Part shown: positions 8,908-17,379 of the stretch, piece by piece
Layout of the letters: every line of letters begins with the position of its first letter
How positions within the stretch are numbered: position 1 is the stretch's first letter
DNA from: Shewanella baltica
GTDB lineage: Bacteria; Pseudomonadota; Gammaproteobacteria; Enterobacterales; Shewanellaceae
Reading direction: 5' to 3'
Length of the DNA: 64,000 bases
Assembly: GCF_900456975.1 (NCBI RefSeq)
Contig: NZ_UGYM01000002.1
Span: 2,294,001-2,358,000 of the forward strand
Made by a program: the position numbers and the translations under genes
The notes under the pieces: model-generated
Told to the model about the DNA's origin: nothing
Database searches by the model: none
What the model saw: the letters and a program-made list of their open reading frames with translations, nothing else

Positions 8908-10279
8908 TTTACGCAGGTGCAACATCGTCAGCACAGCCCTTTACTGCAACCTTATAAACACTAAGATTGCAGTAAGATTTGGGCTTAGTGCTTTTTTACT
9001 TGCCACTGGTCTTTGTGCTTGTATGGCTAATGCCTCCGTAAAAGATGTTGTAGACAAGCCGTCAGCACGAATTCAAGCATCATCAATCCTTGCATCAACT
9101 CAGGCATTTGCTCAAACATCAAGGCCAATATGGTCTGAAATTGAATTTCAAGGAGAAAATCAGGATGTGTACTTCCATGCTTGGGGCGGCGATCCGCAAA
9201 TAAATCGGTATATCCAATGGGCGGCAAAACAAGTTAAACAGCAGTATCAGATCAACTTACACCATGTAAAGCTCACCGATACCAGCGAAGCGGTCAGCCG
9301 GGTATTAGCCGAAAAATCGGCAAATAATGATCATCAAGGCCAAGTGGATTTAGTGTGGATTAACGGTGAAAACTTTGCTGCCATGGCCAAGTATCAACTG
9401 CTAGAACCCCATTGGGCTCTGCAATTGCCCAATTTTAGCTTAACCGACCCAGACAACAACCCGGCGATGACCCGCGACTTTGGCGTGCCGACACTGGGTA
9501 TGGAAGCGCCATGGGGTAAAGCCTCGCTAACGTTTTATTACGACAATTTAGTGACGCAATCACCGCCGCAAACCTTGCAACAATTAAGCCTGTGGGCCAA
9601 ACAACATCCTGGTAGATTCACCTACCCTAAGCCACCTGACTTTTTAGCCACAAGCTTTTTAAAGTACGCCTTAATTGCACTGAACAGCTCACAACCTGAA
9701 GCGATTAAAAATCTGCTTTATCAAGTGGCTACAACAAAAAGTCAAGCCTTGCTATTACCGGTGTTGTGGCAATATTTAGATGAGCTACATCCGTATTTAT
9801 GGCGTAAAGGCCAGCACTTTATGTCCAGTGGCATGGCGCTGCGGCGCTTAATGGGCGATGGTGAACTTGCCCTAGCGTTTACCTTCTCGGCCGCCGACAT
9901 TCCCGCGGCCGTTACACGTTTCGAATTGCCGGGCAGCAGCCGTAGTTACCGCATGCAAGATGGCAGTTTGAGCAATATCCACTTTATTGCCATTCCCTAT
10001 AATGCCGCTCATCGGGACGGCGCTAAATTGGTGGTCAATTTTTTATTGAGCCCACAAGCGCAAGCCCATAAACAACAAGCCAATGTATGGGGGGACACCA
10101 GCGTGCTGGCATTATCTAAGCTGACAGCCGAGCAACAAACGTGGTTTAGCCCGCCTGCTCAGTCACATCCCAGCGCCATTATTGCTAACCAAGCAATTAG
10201 CCCTGCATTAAGCGAGCCCGATCCAAGTTGGAGTAAAGTGATTACAGATCTTTGGTTACAGCGCTATGGAGTGATGTAA
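8879..10279 (+). CDS. YnjB-like ABC transporter substrate-binding protein
   Basis: Periplasmic binding protein of up to 466 residues. The mature part begins around NASVKDVV; DVYFHAWGGDPQINRYIQWA and the VDLVWINGENFAAM segment are typical of the YnjB family, whose ligand is unknown. Hydrophobic residues FGLSAFLLATGLCACMA form the signal peptide. The start is uncertain: 8879 and 8894 both lie inside the DUF547 gene and neither has a good ribosome site; a start inside the first 50 codons would give a conventional signal peptide. Its stop shares one base with the start of the permease gene (TAATG at 10277-10281), so expression is coupled. Confidence 0.85.
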   Translation: MTGRLMLLANLRRCNIVSTALYCNLINTKIAVRFGLSAFLLATGLCACMANASVKDVVDKPSARIQASSILASTQAFAQTSRPIWSEIEFQGENQDVYFHAWGGDPQINRYIQWAAKQVKQQYQINLHHVKLTDTSEAVSRVLAEKSANNDHQGQVDLVWINGENFAAMAKYQLLEPHWALQLPNFSLTDPDNNPAMTRDFGVPTLGMEAPWGKASLTFYYDNLVTQSPPQTLQQLSLWAKQHPGRFTYPKPPDFLATSFLKYALIALNSSQPEAIKNLLYQVATTKSQALLLPVLWQYLDELHPYLWRKGQHFMSSGMALRRLMGDGELALAFTFSAADIPAAVTRFELPGSSRSYRMQDGSLSNIHFIAIPYNAAHRDGAKLVVNFLLSPQAQAHKQQANVWGDTSVLALSKLTAEQQTWFSPPAQSHPSAIIANQAISPALSEPDPSWSKVITDLWLQRYGVM

Positions 10280-11991
10280 TGAGCGCGCTAGCCAAGCTGT
10301 TCAATCCTATTGTGCGTATCAGTCCATTTATTATGATGGCATTGTTACTGTTCCCCGTATTAGGCGGTTTAATTGGCGTTATTCTGCCTGCGCTTGGTTG
10401 GATCCCAGCACTAGATCACACCCATTTTAGCCTGAATGGTTTTAACCAATTATGGCAAACGCCGGGCATTGGCCACATGGCGCTATTAAGCATCACCACC
10501 AGTTTTATCAGCACCTTGTTGGCCTTTATCATCACCATACTGATCCTAGCGAGTTACTTTACTAGCTCCTGGCTGGGTTATATTCAACGGCTTTTAGGGC
10601 CAATCCTAGTTATCCCCCATGCTGCTGCGGCCATCGCCATTGGATTTCTTATTACTCCGTCGGGAATGTTATCTCGGCTGGTATCCCCTTGGTTAACTAG
10701 TTGGGATGCGCCGCCCGATTGGCTATATCCACACGATGGCATGGGGTTGAGTATAATTCTTGGGCTGACATTAAAAGAATTACCTTTTTTATTGCTGATG
10801 GCACTGGGGGCATTAGCGCAGCTCGACCTTGGGCAAACATTGCGGGCCCAGCATAAAGTGGCATTAAGCTTAGGTTATTGCCCAATGACGGCATTTTTCA
10901 AAGTGGTGTTACCCAGTCTGTATCCTCATTTACGCTTGCCGATATTGGCAGTATTGGCCTACGCCAGTGCCAGCGTCGAAATCCCCTTAATTTTGGGCCC
11001 TAACAATCCACCGACATTGGCTGTAGCAATTATGCAGTGGTTTCATGACGTGGACTTAAGCCTGCGCATTAAAGCGTCAGCGGGGGCGATATTACAAATT
11101 AAGCTGACATTATTAGTATTAGCCTGTTGGTGGTTACTCGAACGCTTAGTGATTAAGTTCGCTAAACCTATGCTAACTAATGGCGAGCGCGAATACGGCG
11201 GTGCCATCATCCACAAAGTCACCCATGTCATCACAGCCTTAATGTTAGCCATTATAGGCTTGGCATTAGTAGGAATGGTGTTGTGGTCTTTTGCTGGTTT
11301 TTGGCATTTTCCAGATGCCTTGCCACAACAATTTGTCATGCAGCACTGGCAAAACGCGTTGCGACAAATGCACACGCCGCTTATCGATACTGTGCTGATA
11401 GCCATCAATGCCACCGCCCTGGCGATAACCTTAACCTTGCTCACTCTAGAAGCGGAGCAGCAAAGCGGAAAACCCCTATCGCTGCTGGGCAGTGTGCTAA
11501 TTTATCTGCCTTTGCTTATTCCAAGTATCGCGTTTTTATTTGGTTTGGTCTGGCTACTCGAGCAAATCAACAGCCAGCATACCTTTATCAATGTGGTACT
11601 GGCCCATGTGTTATTTGTATTGCCTTATGTATTTTTATCCCTGGCCAGCAGTTATCGCCGTTTAGACCCACGTTTTAGAATTGTGGCGGCAAGCCTTGGA
11701 GCTAGCAAAGCGAAAATCTTTTTCCGAATTACATTACCCATGTTAATAGGGCCTATATTCATCGCTTGCGCACTCGGTTTAGCTATTAGCTTTAGCCAAT
11801 ACTTACCAACCTTACTCACCGGTGGTGGGCGTATCGACACTATTACCACCGAGGCGGTTTCGCTCGCTAATGGCGCAAGCCGCAGGATCAGTGCCGTATA
11901 TGCGTTAATGCAAATGATCCTGCCTACTTTAGGTTTTTTATTGGCTTGGTTATTGCCAAAACTGTTAGTTAAGCGTCACCAACAAGGATAA
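10279..11991 (+). CDS. YnjC-like ABC transporter permease (two fused permease domains)
   Basis: Inner-membrane permease of 570 residues with about twelve hydrophobic spans arranged as two permease halves, like YnjC and the iron/thiamine (FbpB, ThiP) permeases. Each half carries an EAA-type coupling loop: SLGYCPMTAFFKVVLPSLYP in the first and AASLGASKAKIFFRITLPML in the second. I place the start at ATG 10279 because GGAG lies 7 bases before it and it overlaps the stop of the binding-protein gene by one base; an in-frame TTG at 10252 would add nine residues without a ribosome site. The ATPase gene follows after 2 bp. Confidence 0.88.
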   Translation: MSALAKLFNPIVRISPFIMMALLLFPVLGGLIGVILPALGWIPALDHTHFSLNGFNQLWQTPGIGHMALLSITTSFISTLLAFIITILILASYFTSSWLGYIQRLLGPILVIPHAAAAIAIGFLITPSGMLSRLVSPWLTSWDAPPDWLYPHDGMGLSIILGLTLKELPFLLLMALGALAQLDLGQTLRAQHKVALSLGYCPMTAFFKVVLPSLYPHLRLPILAVLAYASASVEIPLILGPNNPPTLAVAIMQWFHDVDLSLRIKASAGAILQIKLTLLVLACWWLLERLVIKFAKPMLTNGEREYGGAIIHKVTHVITALMLAIIGLALVGMVLWSFAGFWHFPDALPQQFVMQHWQNALRQMHTPLIDTVLIAINATALAITLTLLTLEAEQQSGKPLSLLGSVLIYLPLLIPSIAFLFGLVWLLEQINSQHTFINVVLAHVLFVLPYVFLSLASSYRRLDPRFRIVAASLGASKAKIFFRITLPMLIGPIFIACALGLAISFSQYLPTLLTGGGRIDTITTEAVSLANGASRRISAVYALMQMILPTLGFLLAWLLPKLLVKRHQQG

Positions 11992-11993
11992 TA

Positions 11994-12662
11994 ATGCAAA
12001 AAATCGCGAATACAGCCAAGGGGGCAAATACCGCCGCAACATCGACGCTCACTGTTGATGGGCTGATCTTGAGGCGCCAGCAACAAGGCTTATTATCATT
12101 AAGCGCGACCATTTGTGGCGGTGAAATATTAACGATTATGGGGCCATCTGGCAGCGGAAAGTCGACACTGTTAAATTGGTTAACTGGCATGTTACCCCTA
12201 GGCTTCAGTGCTGAAGGTCAATTGTATTTAAATGGCCAAAATATTACGACGACGGCCAGTCATTTGCGCCATATAGGCTTGCTCTACCAAGACCCATTAT
12301 TGTTTCCGCATTTATCCGTCGCAGGAAACATAGGCTTTGCTATGCCGCCAAGCCCTAAAGCACAGCGACAAGCCGCAATTAGTAATGCTTTAGTCCAAGT
12401 GGGTCTGGGCGGATTAGAGCTACGTAGTCCACAGAGTTTATCTGGTGGTCAGCAAGCTAGGGTGGCACTGCTACGGGTATTACTCAGCCAGACCAAAGCC
12501 ATATTATTAGACGAGCCCTTTAGCAAGCTGGACAGCCAATTGCGCCAAGAAACCAGACAACTCGTGTTTGACCAAATACGCCAGCATCGGCTACCTGCCA
12601 TTATGGTTACTCACGACCAAACTGATGCAGATGCAGCCCAAGGTAAGGTCATTTCGCTTTAA
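11994..12662 (+). CDS. YnjD-like ABC transporter ATPase
   Basis: A 222-residue ATP-binding subunit. Walker A is GPSGSGKSTLL, the Q-loop is in LLYQDPLLFPHLSV, the signature is LSGGQQARVALLRVLL, Walker B is AILLDEPFSKLD and the switch His is in VTHDQTDADAA. It should energise the two-domain permease encoded 2 bp upstream. It is short compared with ThiQ/FbpC relatives because it has no C-terminal regulatory domain. The start has AAGGAT just upstream. A 7-bp tandem repeat array follows it, separating it from the lipid-synthesis genes. Confidence 0.9.
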   Translation: MQKIANTAKGANTAATSTLTVDGLILRRQQQGLLSLSATICGGEILTIMGPSGSGKSTLLNWLTGMLPLGFSAEGQLYLNGQNITTTASHLRHIGLLYQDPLLFPHLSVAGNIGFAMPPSPKAQRQAAISNALVQVGLGGLELRSPQSLSGGQQARVALLRVLLSQTKAILLDEPFSKLDSQLRQETRQLVFDQIRQHRLPAIMVTHDQTDADAAQGKVISL

Positions 12663-12675
12663 TAAAGTGAATGAC

Positions 12676-12738
12676 ACTAATAACTAATAACTAATAACTA
12701 ATAACTAATAACTAATAACTAATAACTAATAACTAATA
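12676..12738 (+). repeat. Nine tandem copies of a 7-bp unit (ACTAATA)
   Basis: Nine uninterrupted copies of ACTAATA fill most of the 95 bp between the ATPase stop (12662) and the CDP-alcohol phosphatidyltransferase start (12758). Because 7 is not a multiple of 3 and each unit contains TAA, the array has stops in all forward frames. It ends about 10 bases before the GGA ribosome site of the next gene. Copy-number change by slipped-strand replication would alter spacing within the operon. Confidence 0.97.
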
Positions 12739-12757
12739 GATTAATTGGAATAACCTT

Positions 12758-13423
12758 ATGTTAGATAGATTTATCACTCCAATAATAAAGCCACTATTAG
12801 CGCCTGTTGTGCTGTTACTCGACAAAAAAAATGTCCAACCCGATACCCTTACATCAGTGGGTTTCGGTTTAGGCATGTTGGCAGTACCCTTACTGGCATT
12901 ACAACTTTGGCATGGCGCCTTGTTCTTTATTACACTTAATCGGATTATAGACGGACTCGATGGCGCCCTTGCTCGTCACCAAAAACACACCAGTACCGCA
13001 GGTGGCTATCTAGATATTTGCCTCGACTTTCTGTTTTATGCGGCTATTCCGCTCGGGTTCGCCTTAGCCAACCCTACTGAAAATGCTCTAGCCGCGGTAG
13101 TGTTGCTAACCGTCTTCATCGGCACTGGCTCAAGTTTTTTAGCCTTTGCCATACCAGCGGAAAAGCTGAATCTGCCTCGGCCACAATTCGCCAATAAGAG
13201 CTTTTACTTTTTAAACGGCTTAACCGAAGGCACAGAGACCATCGCCTTCTTTGTCGCCTTTTGTTTATGGCCAGCTTATTTTTCTGAGCTTGCCTATAGT
13301 TTTGCATTTTTAGGGACTATTACCATTTTCACCCGTATATATGGCGGCTATCACACACTGAAAAGTCATACGTTGAATAAAAACACTTCAGTAAATAAAT
13401 CTCAACGATGTAAAGCAAAATGA
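12758..13423 (+). CDS. CDP-alcohol phosphatidyltransferase family protein (YnjF-like)
   Basis: A 221-residue inner-membrane enzyme expected to transfer a phosphatidyl or similar group from a CDP-activated donor to an alcohol. The catalytic signature is complete: DGLDGALAR (Asp65, Asp68) followed after eight residues by GGYLDICLD, giving the four Asp residues that bind metal and CDP. Hydrophobic helices surround it. E. coli ynjF, of the same family, closes the ynjABCDEF cluster, matching its place here after the ABC genes. Its stop overlaps the next start (ATGA at 13420-13423). The acceptor alcohol is not predictable. Confidence 0.87.
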   Translation: MLDRFITPIIKPLLAPVVLLLDKKNVQPDTLTSVGFGLGMLAVPLLALQLWHGALFFITLNRIIDGLDGALARHQKHTSTAGGYLDICLDFLFYAAIPLGFALANPTENALAAVVLLTVFIGTGSSFLAFAIPAEKLNLPRPQFANKSFYFLNGLTEGTETIAFFVAFCLWPAYFSELAYSFAFLGTITIFTRIYGGYHTLKSHTLNKNTSVNKSQRCKAK

Positions 13424-14229
13424 TGGACTATATTTCATCCATTCGACTCGGGGCATTTCTAGCAATATTTACCTTAATGTTGCTATTGGAGTTTTTGTTG
13501 CCTGCTAGGCATTTACCCAGTAGACCCAACTCACCAAAACCAGCCACACGTTGGGTAGGCAATATCAGTATATTGGTTATCTCAGTAATTGCAGCCCGAA
13601 TGGTATTACCAATAGGATTAGCAGGTATTGCATTGTACTGTGAGCAACAACAATGGGGACTGTTCAATTATATTGGGTTACCTGATTGGGCTAGCATCAC
13701 CATAAGCTTATTGTTATTAGACCTGGTTATTTATTGGCAGCACAGGCTATTTCATCGTGTGCCATTATTGTGGAGATTACATAAAGTTCATCATTCTGAC
13801 GTTCATGTCGACAGTACTACTGCGTTGCGATTTCATCCATTAGAAATTATCGCCAGCATGGGAATTAAAGCACTAATTATTATCCTACTTGGGGTACCAG
13901 CCAGTGCAGTGATCTTATTTGAGATTTTATTAAATAGTTTAGCCATATTTAACCACGCCAATATCCGATTATCACCAATGCTAGAACGTGTCGTCAGAAC
14001 AGTATTAGTGACTCAAATCTTGCACCGAATTCATCATAGCCAAATAATGTGCGAGAGCAGCAGCAACTTTGGTTCTAGTATTGTGTGGTGGGATCGTATA
14101 TTTAGTACTTATTCTGCTAAGGCCAGTAAATCAGACGATGATCTCGATATAGGGTTAATCGAATACCCTAACGCGAAACAAAATGCTTGGTTATCTGGGC
14201 TGCTGTGGATGCCTTTTACAAAAAAATAA
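13420..14229 (+). CDS. Fatty acid hydroxylase/sterol desaturase family membrane protein
   Basis: A 269-residue integral-membrane di-iron oxygenase. Three His clusters that ligate the iron pair are visible: HRLFH (residues 108-112), HKVHH (about 121-125) and HRIHHS (about 204), with additional His in ALRFHP and FNHANI. The family hydroxylates or desaturates lipid tails or head groups. It is translationally coupled to the CDP-alcohol phosphatidyltransferase by a four-base overlap, so the two probably act on one membrane lipid. Its substrate is unknown. It is the last gene of the operon; no strong terminator follows directly. Confidence 0.85.
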   Translation: MMDYISSIRLGAFLAIFTLMLLLEFLLPARHLPSRPNSPKPATRWVGNISILVISVIAARMVLPIGLAGIALYCEQQQWGLFNYIGLPDWASITISLLLLDLVIYWQHRLFHRVPLLWRLHKVHHSDVHVDSTTALRFHPLEIIASMGIKALIIILLGVPASAVILFEILLNSLAIFNHANIRLSPMLERVVRTVLVTQILHRIHHSQIMCESSSNFGSSIVWWDRIFSTYSAKASKSDDDLDIGLIEYPNAKQNAWLSGLLWMPFTKK

Positions 14230-14906
14230 ATTAGACATGAAACCTATGGAATCATATTCTAATGAACAAACTCGATGAAGGAGCTTTTTTGAAAATATTA
14301 TCTAACCTTAACGGTGAACACTTCGGCATCTCGTACAGAGCAGGATTTTGAATTGAGAAATGTTCCACGATGTTACGCTCTGTCCGTTATCCATCCCAGA
14401 TTAATACAAATTAAAATGTACGCGGTATGAAAGTTTAAAGTAACAACTATTCCTATAACTGAACTAAAACAGTGGCGTAACTACCTCTAAATCTATGGTC
14501 TGCAGATAGGCACACGTCCTCGTATAAGAAACGAAAAAATCATTTCCAATTGAGAATATCATCATGAAATGGAACTGTAGTCGTCTACAAATTCTAGCTA
14601 CGATTTATTAGTCACCACTATGCGTAGGTGGCCATAATAAATTTCAGTCTATCTTCATAGCCTATGACCACTTTGCGAAAATAAAGGGAAAAGCCTTTCA
14701 AGAATTGAAAGTAAAAATGGTTAATAATAAGTATGACACTATTATTAAAATAATTAATATGTTAAACGATGTTAGTACAACTAAAAAAGGAACTAAATTC
14801 ATATAGTTCCTTTCCGTATAAAGCTAATATTTGTAATAATATCAGCCTTATTTTTATAAATAGCGCCAACAGAAATGGCTTAACTAACACTCAATTTTGA
14901 TTTAAA
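14230..14906. other. AT-rich non-coding region between the operon and parB
   Basis: About 680 bases with no convincing gene on either strand, richer in A+T than the operon to its left. It holds the parAB terminator at its right side. In a plasmid this position (downstream of parB) is a common place for the parS centromere, and replication origins also occur in such AT-rich stretches; I could not identify iterons, DnaA boxes in array or a clear parS. Confidence 0.5.
14783..14813 (-). terminator. Rho-independent terminator of parAB
   Basis: AAAGGAACT (14786-14794) and AGTTCCTTT (14805-14813) form a perfect 9-bp stem with a 10-base loop. Read on the minus strand the stem is followed by a run of six T, so it ends transcription coming from parB. 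Confidence 0.8.
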
Positions 14907-16004
14907 TTAAATATCAGATACTGTGTTAAATTTATTTTTTTTCAAAACATCTGCAATAGCAACATCTAACTGCTGTTGAACATCTAAAGACAATCGTCCA
15001 AATTCATAAGCGAAGTTTCGCCCTTTGATACGCTTTCTTGCATAAATACCTGAGCTGTCAAATGTCGCAAGATTGGTAACACTAACCTGTGCTTTATTAT
15101 TCATATCCTTAGCGATCTGAAGTTCAGATTTTATCGCTTTGGTGATAGCTGATTTACGTTCTTCCCTAGAATATTCAGCCTGAATAATGACAACTTTTTT
15201 AGTCAAATCATTGATGAATGATAGTAATTCATCTTCAAATTCATATACTTCCATAACTTTATTAAGCAAAGCGTAGTCAGTATGTGACAAGTCATTAGCT
15301 ACAGGAAAAAGCTTCACCAAACGTTCATCCACCTTAGCGGCTTTTAAAGCTTTACTCACACCAGCCTGACTCATTCCAAGTTGAGATGCTACTTCAGCCT
15401 GTGTAATCTTAGGATTCGCTTTTTCCAAAGATAAGCATTGTTGGCCAATTTCACGTAGGTTATGTTCTTTTGCAGTTTGGAGCTGTTTAGCTAGAGCTTT
15501 AGCATCTGAAAGTGAAATATCATCTTTAGTTACCAGTATGCGAAATATATTAACTTCACCATTTTGCAGTAAAAACCAAGCTCTGCGTCGAGAACCATCT
15601 AGCACATCGAGTTTACCATTCACTTCTCTCGCGACTGCTGGGTAAAATTGCTGGAAGGCTAATGAATCGAGATCTTGTAGAGAATCTGCATTTAATAATG
15701 CCTGGTCACGCCCGTTAACATCAAAAGTCACATAGGTACTATCGCGAACTTGTTCATATGATAACGTTGCTTCGGTAAATGTAGCGGTAGCACCCGAAGC
15801 TAATTGCCATAAGAAGCTTTTACCTACAGATTCAAGACCAAATAGATTTTGAAGAGATAACGTTACGTCTTCACTTACTTTTTCTATTTCAGTTGTAATT
15901 TGGCGTTTTAAAGACTCAATATTAGCTTTAGCTGCATTTTTTTGTGCTTCTTCGGCACCTACAGCATTGCCTAGAGGGCTCATTACCCCACGTTTTTTAG
16001 CCAT
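14907..16004 (-). CDS. parB: Plasmid-type partition protein ParB
   Basis: Centromere-binding protein of 365 residues. The central part has the ParB/Spo0J arrangement: a ParB N-terminal motif region with GSRRRAWFLLQNGEVNIFRI, then a helix-turn-helix, ITQAEVASQLGMSQAGVSKA (about residues 200-220), and a C-terminal dimerisation part. Length and layout are like the P1/SopB plasmid group rather than chromosomal Spo0J. It shares one base with the parA stop (TAATG) and has GGAG 8 bases before the ATG, so the pair is translationally coupled. Chromosomal par genes normally lie beside gidAB near oriC; this pair lies beside a Tn3 transposon, indicating a plasmid origin. Confidence 0.88.
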   Translation of the reverse strand: MAKKRGVMSPLGNAVGAEEAQKNAAKANIESLKRQITTEIEKVSEDVTLSLQNLFGLESVGKSFLWQLASGATATFTEATLSYEQVRDSTYVTFDVNGRDQALLNADSLQDLDSLAFQQFYPAVAREVNGKLDVLDGSRRRAWFLLQNGEVNIFRILVTKDDISLSDAKALAKQLQTAKEHNLREIGQQCLSLEKANPKITQAEVASQLGMSQAGVSKALKAAKVDERLVKLFPVANDLSHTDYALLNKVMEVYEFEDELLSFINDLTKKVVIIQAEYSREERKSAITKAIKSELQIAKDMNNKAQVSVTNLATFDSSGIYARKRIKGRNFAYEFGRLSLDVQQQLDVAIADVLKKNKFNTVSDI

Positions 16005-17203
16005 TATGCTTGCTCCTGTTCACGCCAGACGTTCACAATATCTCTTAGGACTTGGCTGGTTACTTCATAACAATTTTGCTGTGCACTTTGGAAAGTCGCT
16101 TTACTCTTTGGGTATTCACTCTTAGACATATCAAACACGGTAGAAAGCAACGAAGATGACTGACGAATAGCTTCACTATGTTTAAATTCATTTGAGTACA
16201 TATAAGGCGCAAAATGATCGTATAAACTATTCATTAGGTCGGTTGTTGTAGCGCTATCACGATGATTTGTAATTAAAATTTTCATAAAATCATAACCATG
16301 ATGATTAGCATTAGCCAATAAAGCCCACACTTGAGGGATATAACTAAAATAGGAACAAGTAGCATCAATGTCGTTTTCTGTAATGGACAATGGGAAAACT
16401 ACACTGGTAGCAGCAAAATATGCATTATAAGTTGCATACCCTAATGAGGGAGGGGTATCGATAATGATAATATCAAATTCATCTTGAACAGCATTGATGA
16501 TCGTGTTCAAAAGAGAGTAAGGAGACTTTAACTTTTGACCAAATACTTGTTCATGAAACCAACCTTCAATAGCTCTATCACTTTGTGATGCCGGCAAAAT
16601 ACGGAGATTAGGTATAGTTGTAGGTAAGAATGCGTTTGAAACGACTTGTTCAAGAGTCTCACCTTCATCTAGATCAAAATTATTCATCATGAGATCGCCA
16701 ACAGATAAACAACCTTCTAGATCTGCTTCTGGTGCGTAATACATGGACAAAGTAGCTTGACCATCCATATCGATAAGGCCTACCCGATACTCTTGATGAA
16801 ACTCAGTAGCCAAGCCTGAAGCAATTGTTGCAGCAGAAACGGTTTTACCAACACCACCTTTTTGATTTTGTATAACAATAACCTGCATTTTCTGGTTATC
16901 ACTGCGCTTAAATTTAGATGCTTTACGCAAGTTTTCTGGCAGCAAATCTCGTAACTGATACATTTCTTCTATGTTGATTAGCCATTGAGAATCTTCATGC
17001 CGCCTTGGATCAAAATCCGCTGTAGATACATATTTATCAAGTGTTTTTGCGTCAATATCCAAATAGGTAAAGGCTTCTGCACGCGTAAATTTTCGCAACT
17101 CTTTCCGGTGATTAGACAATAGGCGTTGGTTACGTCGCTTAATATAGGCATCAGCCCCCATTTTAAGCACTTGAAAAGTCTCTGTAGTCTGCATGCTATC
17201 CAT
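16004..17203 (-). CDS. parA: Plasmid-type partition ATPase ParA (with N-terminal DNA-binding region)
   Basis: A 399-residue Walker-type partition ATPase. The deviant Walker A is QNQKGGVGKTVSA (about residues 112-124), followed by GLIDMDGQATLSMYY and IIIDTPPSLGYATY. About 105 residues precede the ATPase domain and contain a MerR-like segment (FTRAEAFTYLDIDAKTLDKY), as in the long P1-type ParA proteins that also repress their own operon. AAGGAG lies just before the ATG. The inverted repeat at 17230-17262 is a plausible autoregulatory operator. The presence of a full-length, uninterrupted parAB implies selection until recently or recent arrival. Confidence 0.9.
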   Translation of the reverse strand: MDSMQTTETFQVLKMGADAYIKRRNQRLLSNHRKELRKFTRAEAFTYLDIDAKTLDKYVSTADFDPRRHEDSQWLINIEEMYQLRDLLPENLRKASKFKRSDNQKMQVIVIQNQKGGVGKTVSAATIASGLATEFHQEYRVGLIDMDGQATLSMYYAPEADLEGCLSVGDLMMNNFDLDEGETLEQVVSNAFLPTTIPNLRILPASQSDRAIEGWFHEQVFGQKLKSPYSLLNTIINAVQDEFDIIIIDTPPSLGYATYNAYFAATSVVFPLSITENDIDATCSYFSYIPQVWALLANANHHGYDFMKILITNHRDSATTTDLMNSLYDHFAPYMYSNEFKHSEAIRQSSSLLSTVFDMSKSEYPKSKATFQSAQQNCYEVTSQVLRDIVNVWREQEQA

Positions 17204-17229
17204 GAAATTCTCCTTAAATAATTAAATAT

Positions 17230-17262
17230 AAGTGTATACCTTAATATTTAATGTGTACACTT
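17230..17262. promoter_or_regulatory. Inverted-repeat operator candidate upstream of parA
   Basis: AAGTGTATACC (17230-17240) and GTGTACACTT (17253-17262) form an imperfect inverted repeat, each arm being nearly palindromic itself. It lies 27-59 bases upstream of parA, where P1-type ParA proteins bind to repress the operon. Confidence 0.55.
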
Positions 17263-17379
17263 GTATTCGATGGAATTGCTATTTTAAAGGTAAAAGTACC
17301 CGAATTTGGTCAGACTGTTAATGTGGCCAAACAACGAAATACGGAAGTTGAGGGTATTGAAATGAGAAATGATGGATAA
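17251..17379 (+). CDS. Possible small protein or gene tail (42 residues)
   Basis: ATG at 17251 opens a frame beginning MCTLVFDGIAILKVKVPEFG and ending EGIEMRNDG. Composition looks protein-like, but the start overlaps the parA operator and no ribosome site is visible, so this may be the end of an older gene. No family is recognised. Confidence 0.2.
   Translation: MCTLVFDGIAILKVKVPEFGQTVNVAKQRNTEVEGIEMRNDG

Noticed and set aside
11043..11678. Overlapping long frames opposite or out of frame with the YnjC-like permease
   Set aside because: They are shadows of the permease coding sequence and show no domain.
12676..12738. CRISPR array or iterons
   Set aside because: Units are 7 bp without spacers, and lie in an operon between coding genes, not near parAB.
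14565..14646. P1-like parS centromere (TGAAAT/ATTTCA motifs)
   Set aside because: Only two short matches without the companion boxes; could not be distinguished from chance in AT-rich DNA.
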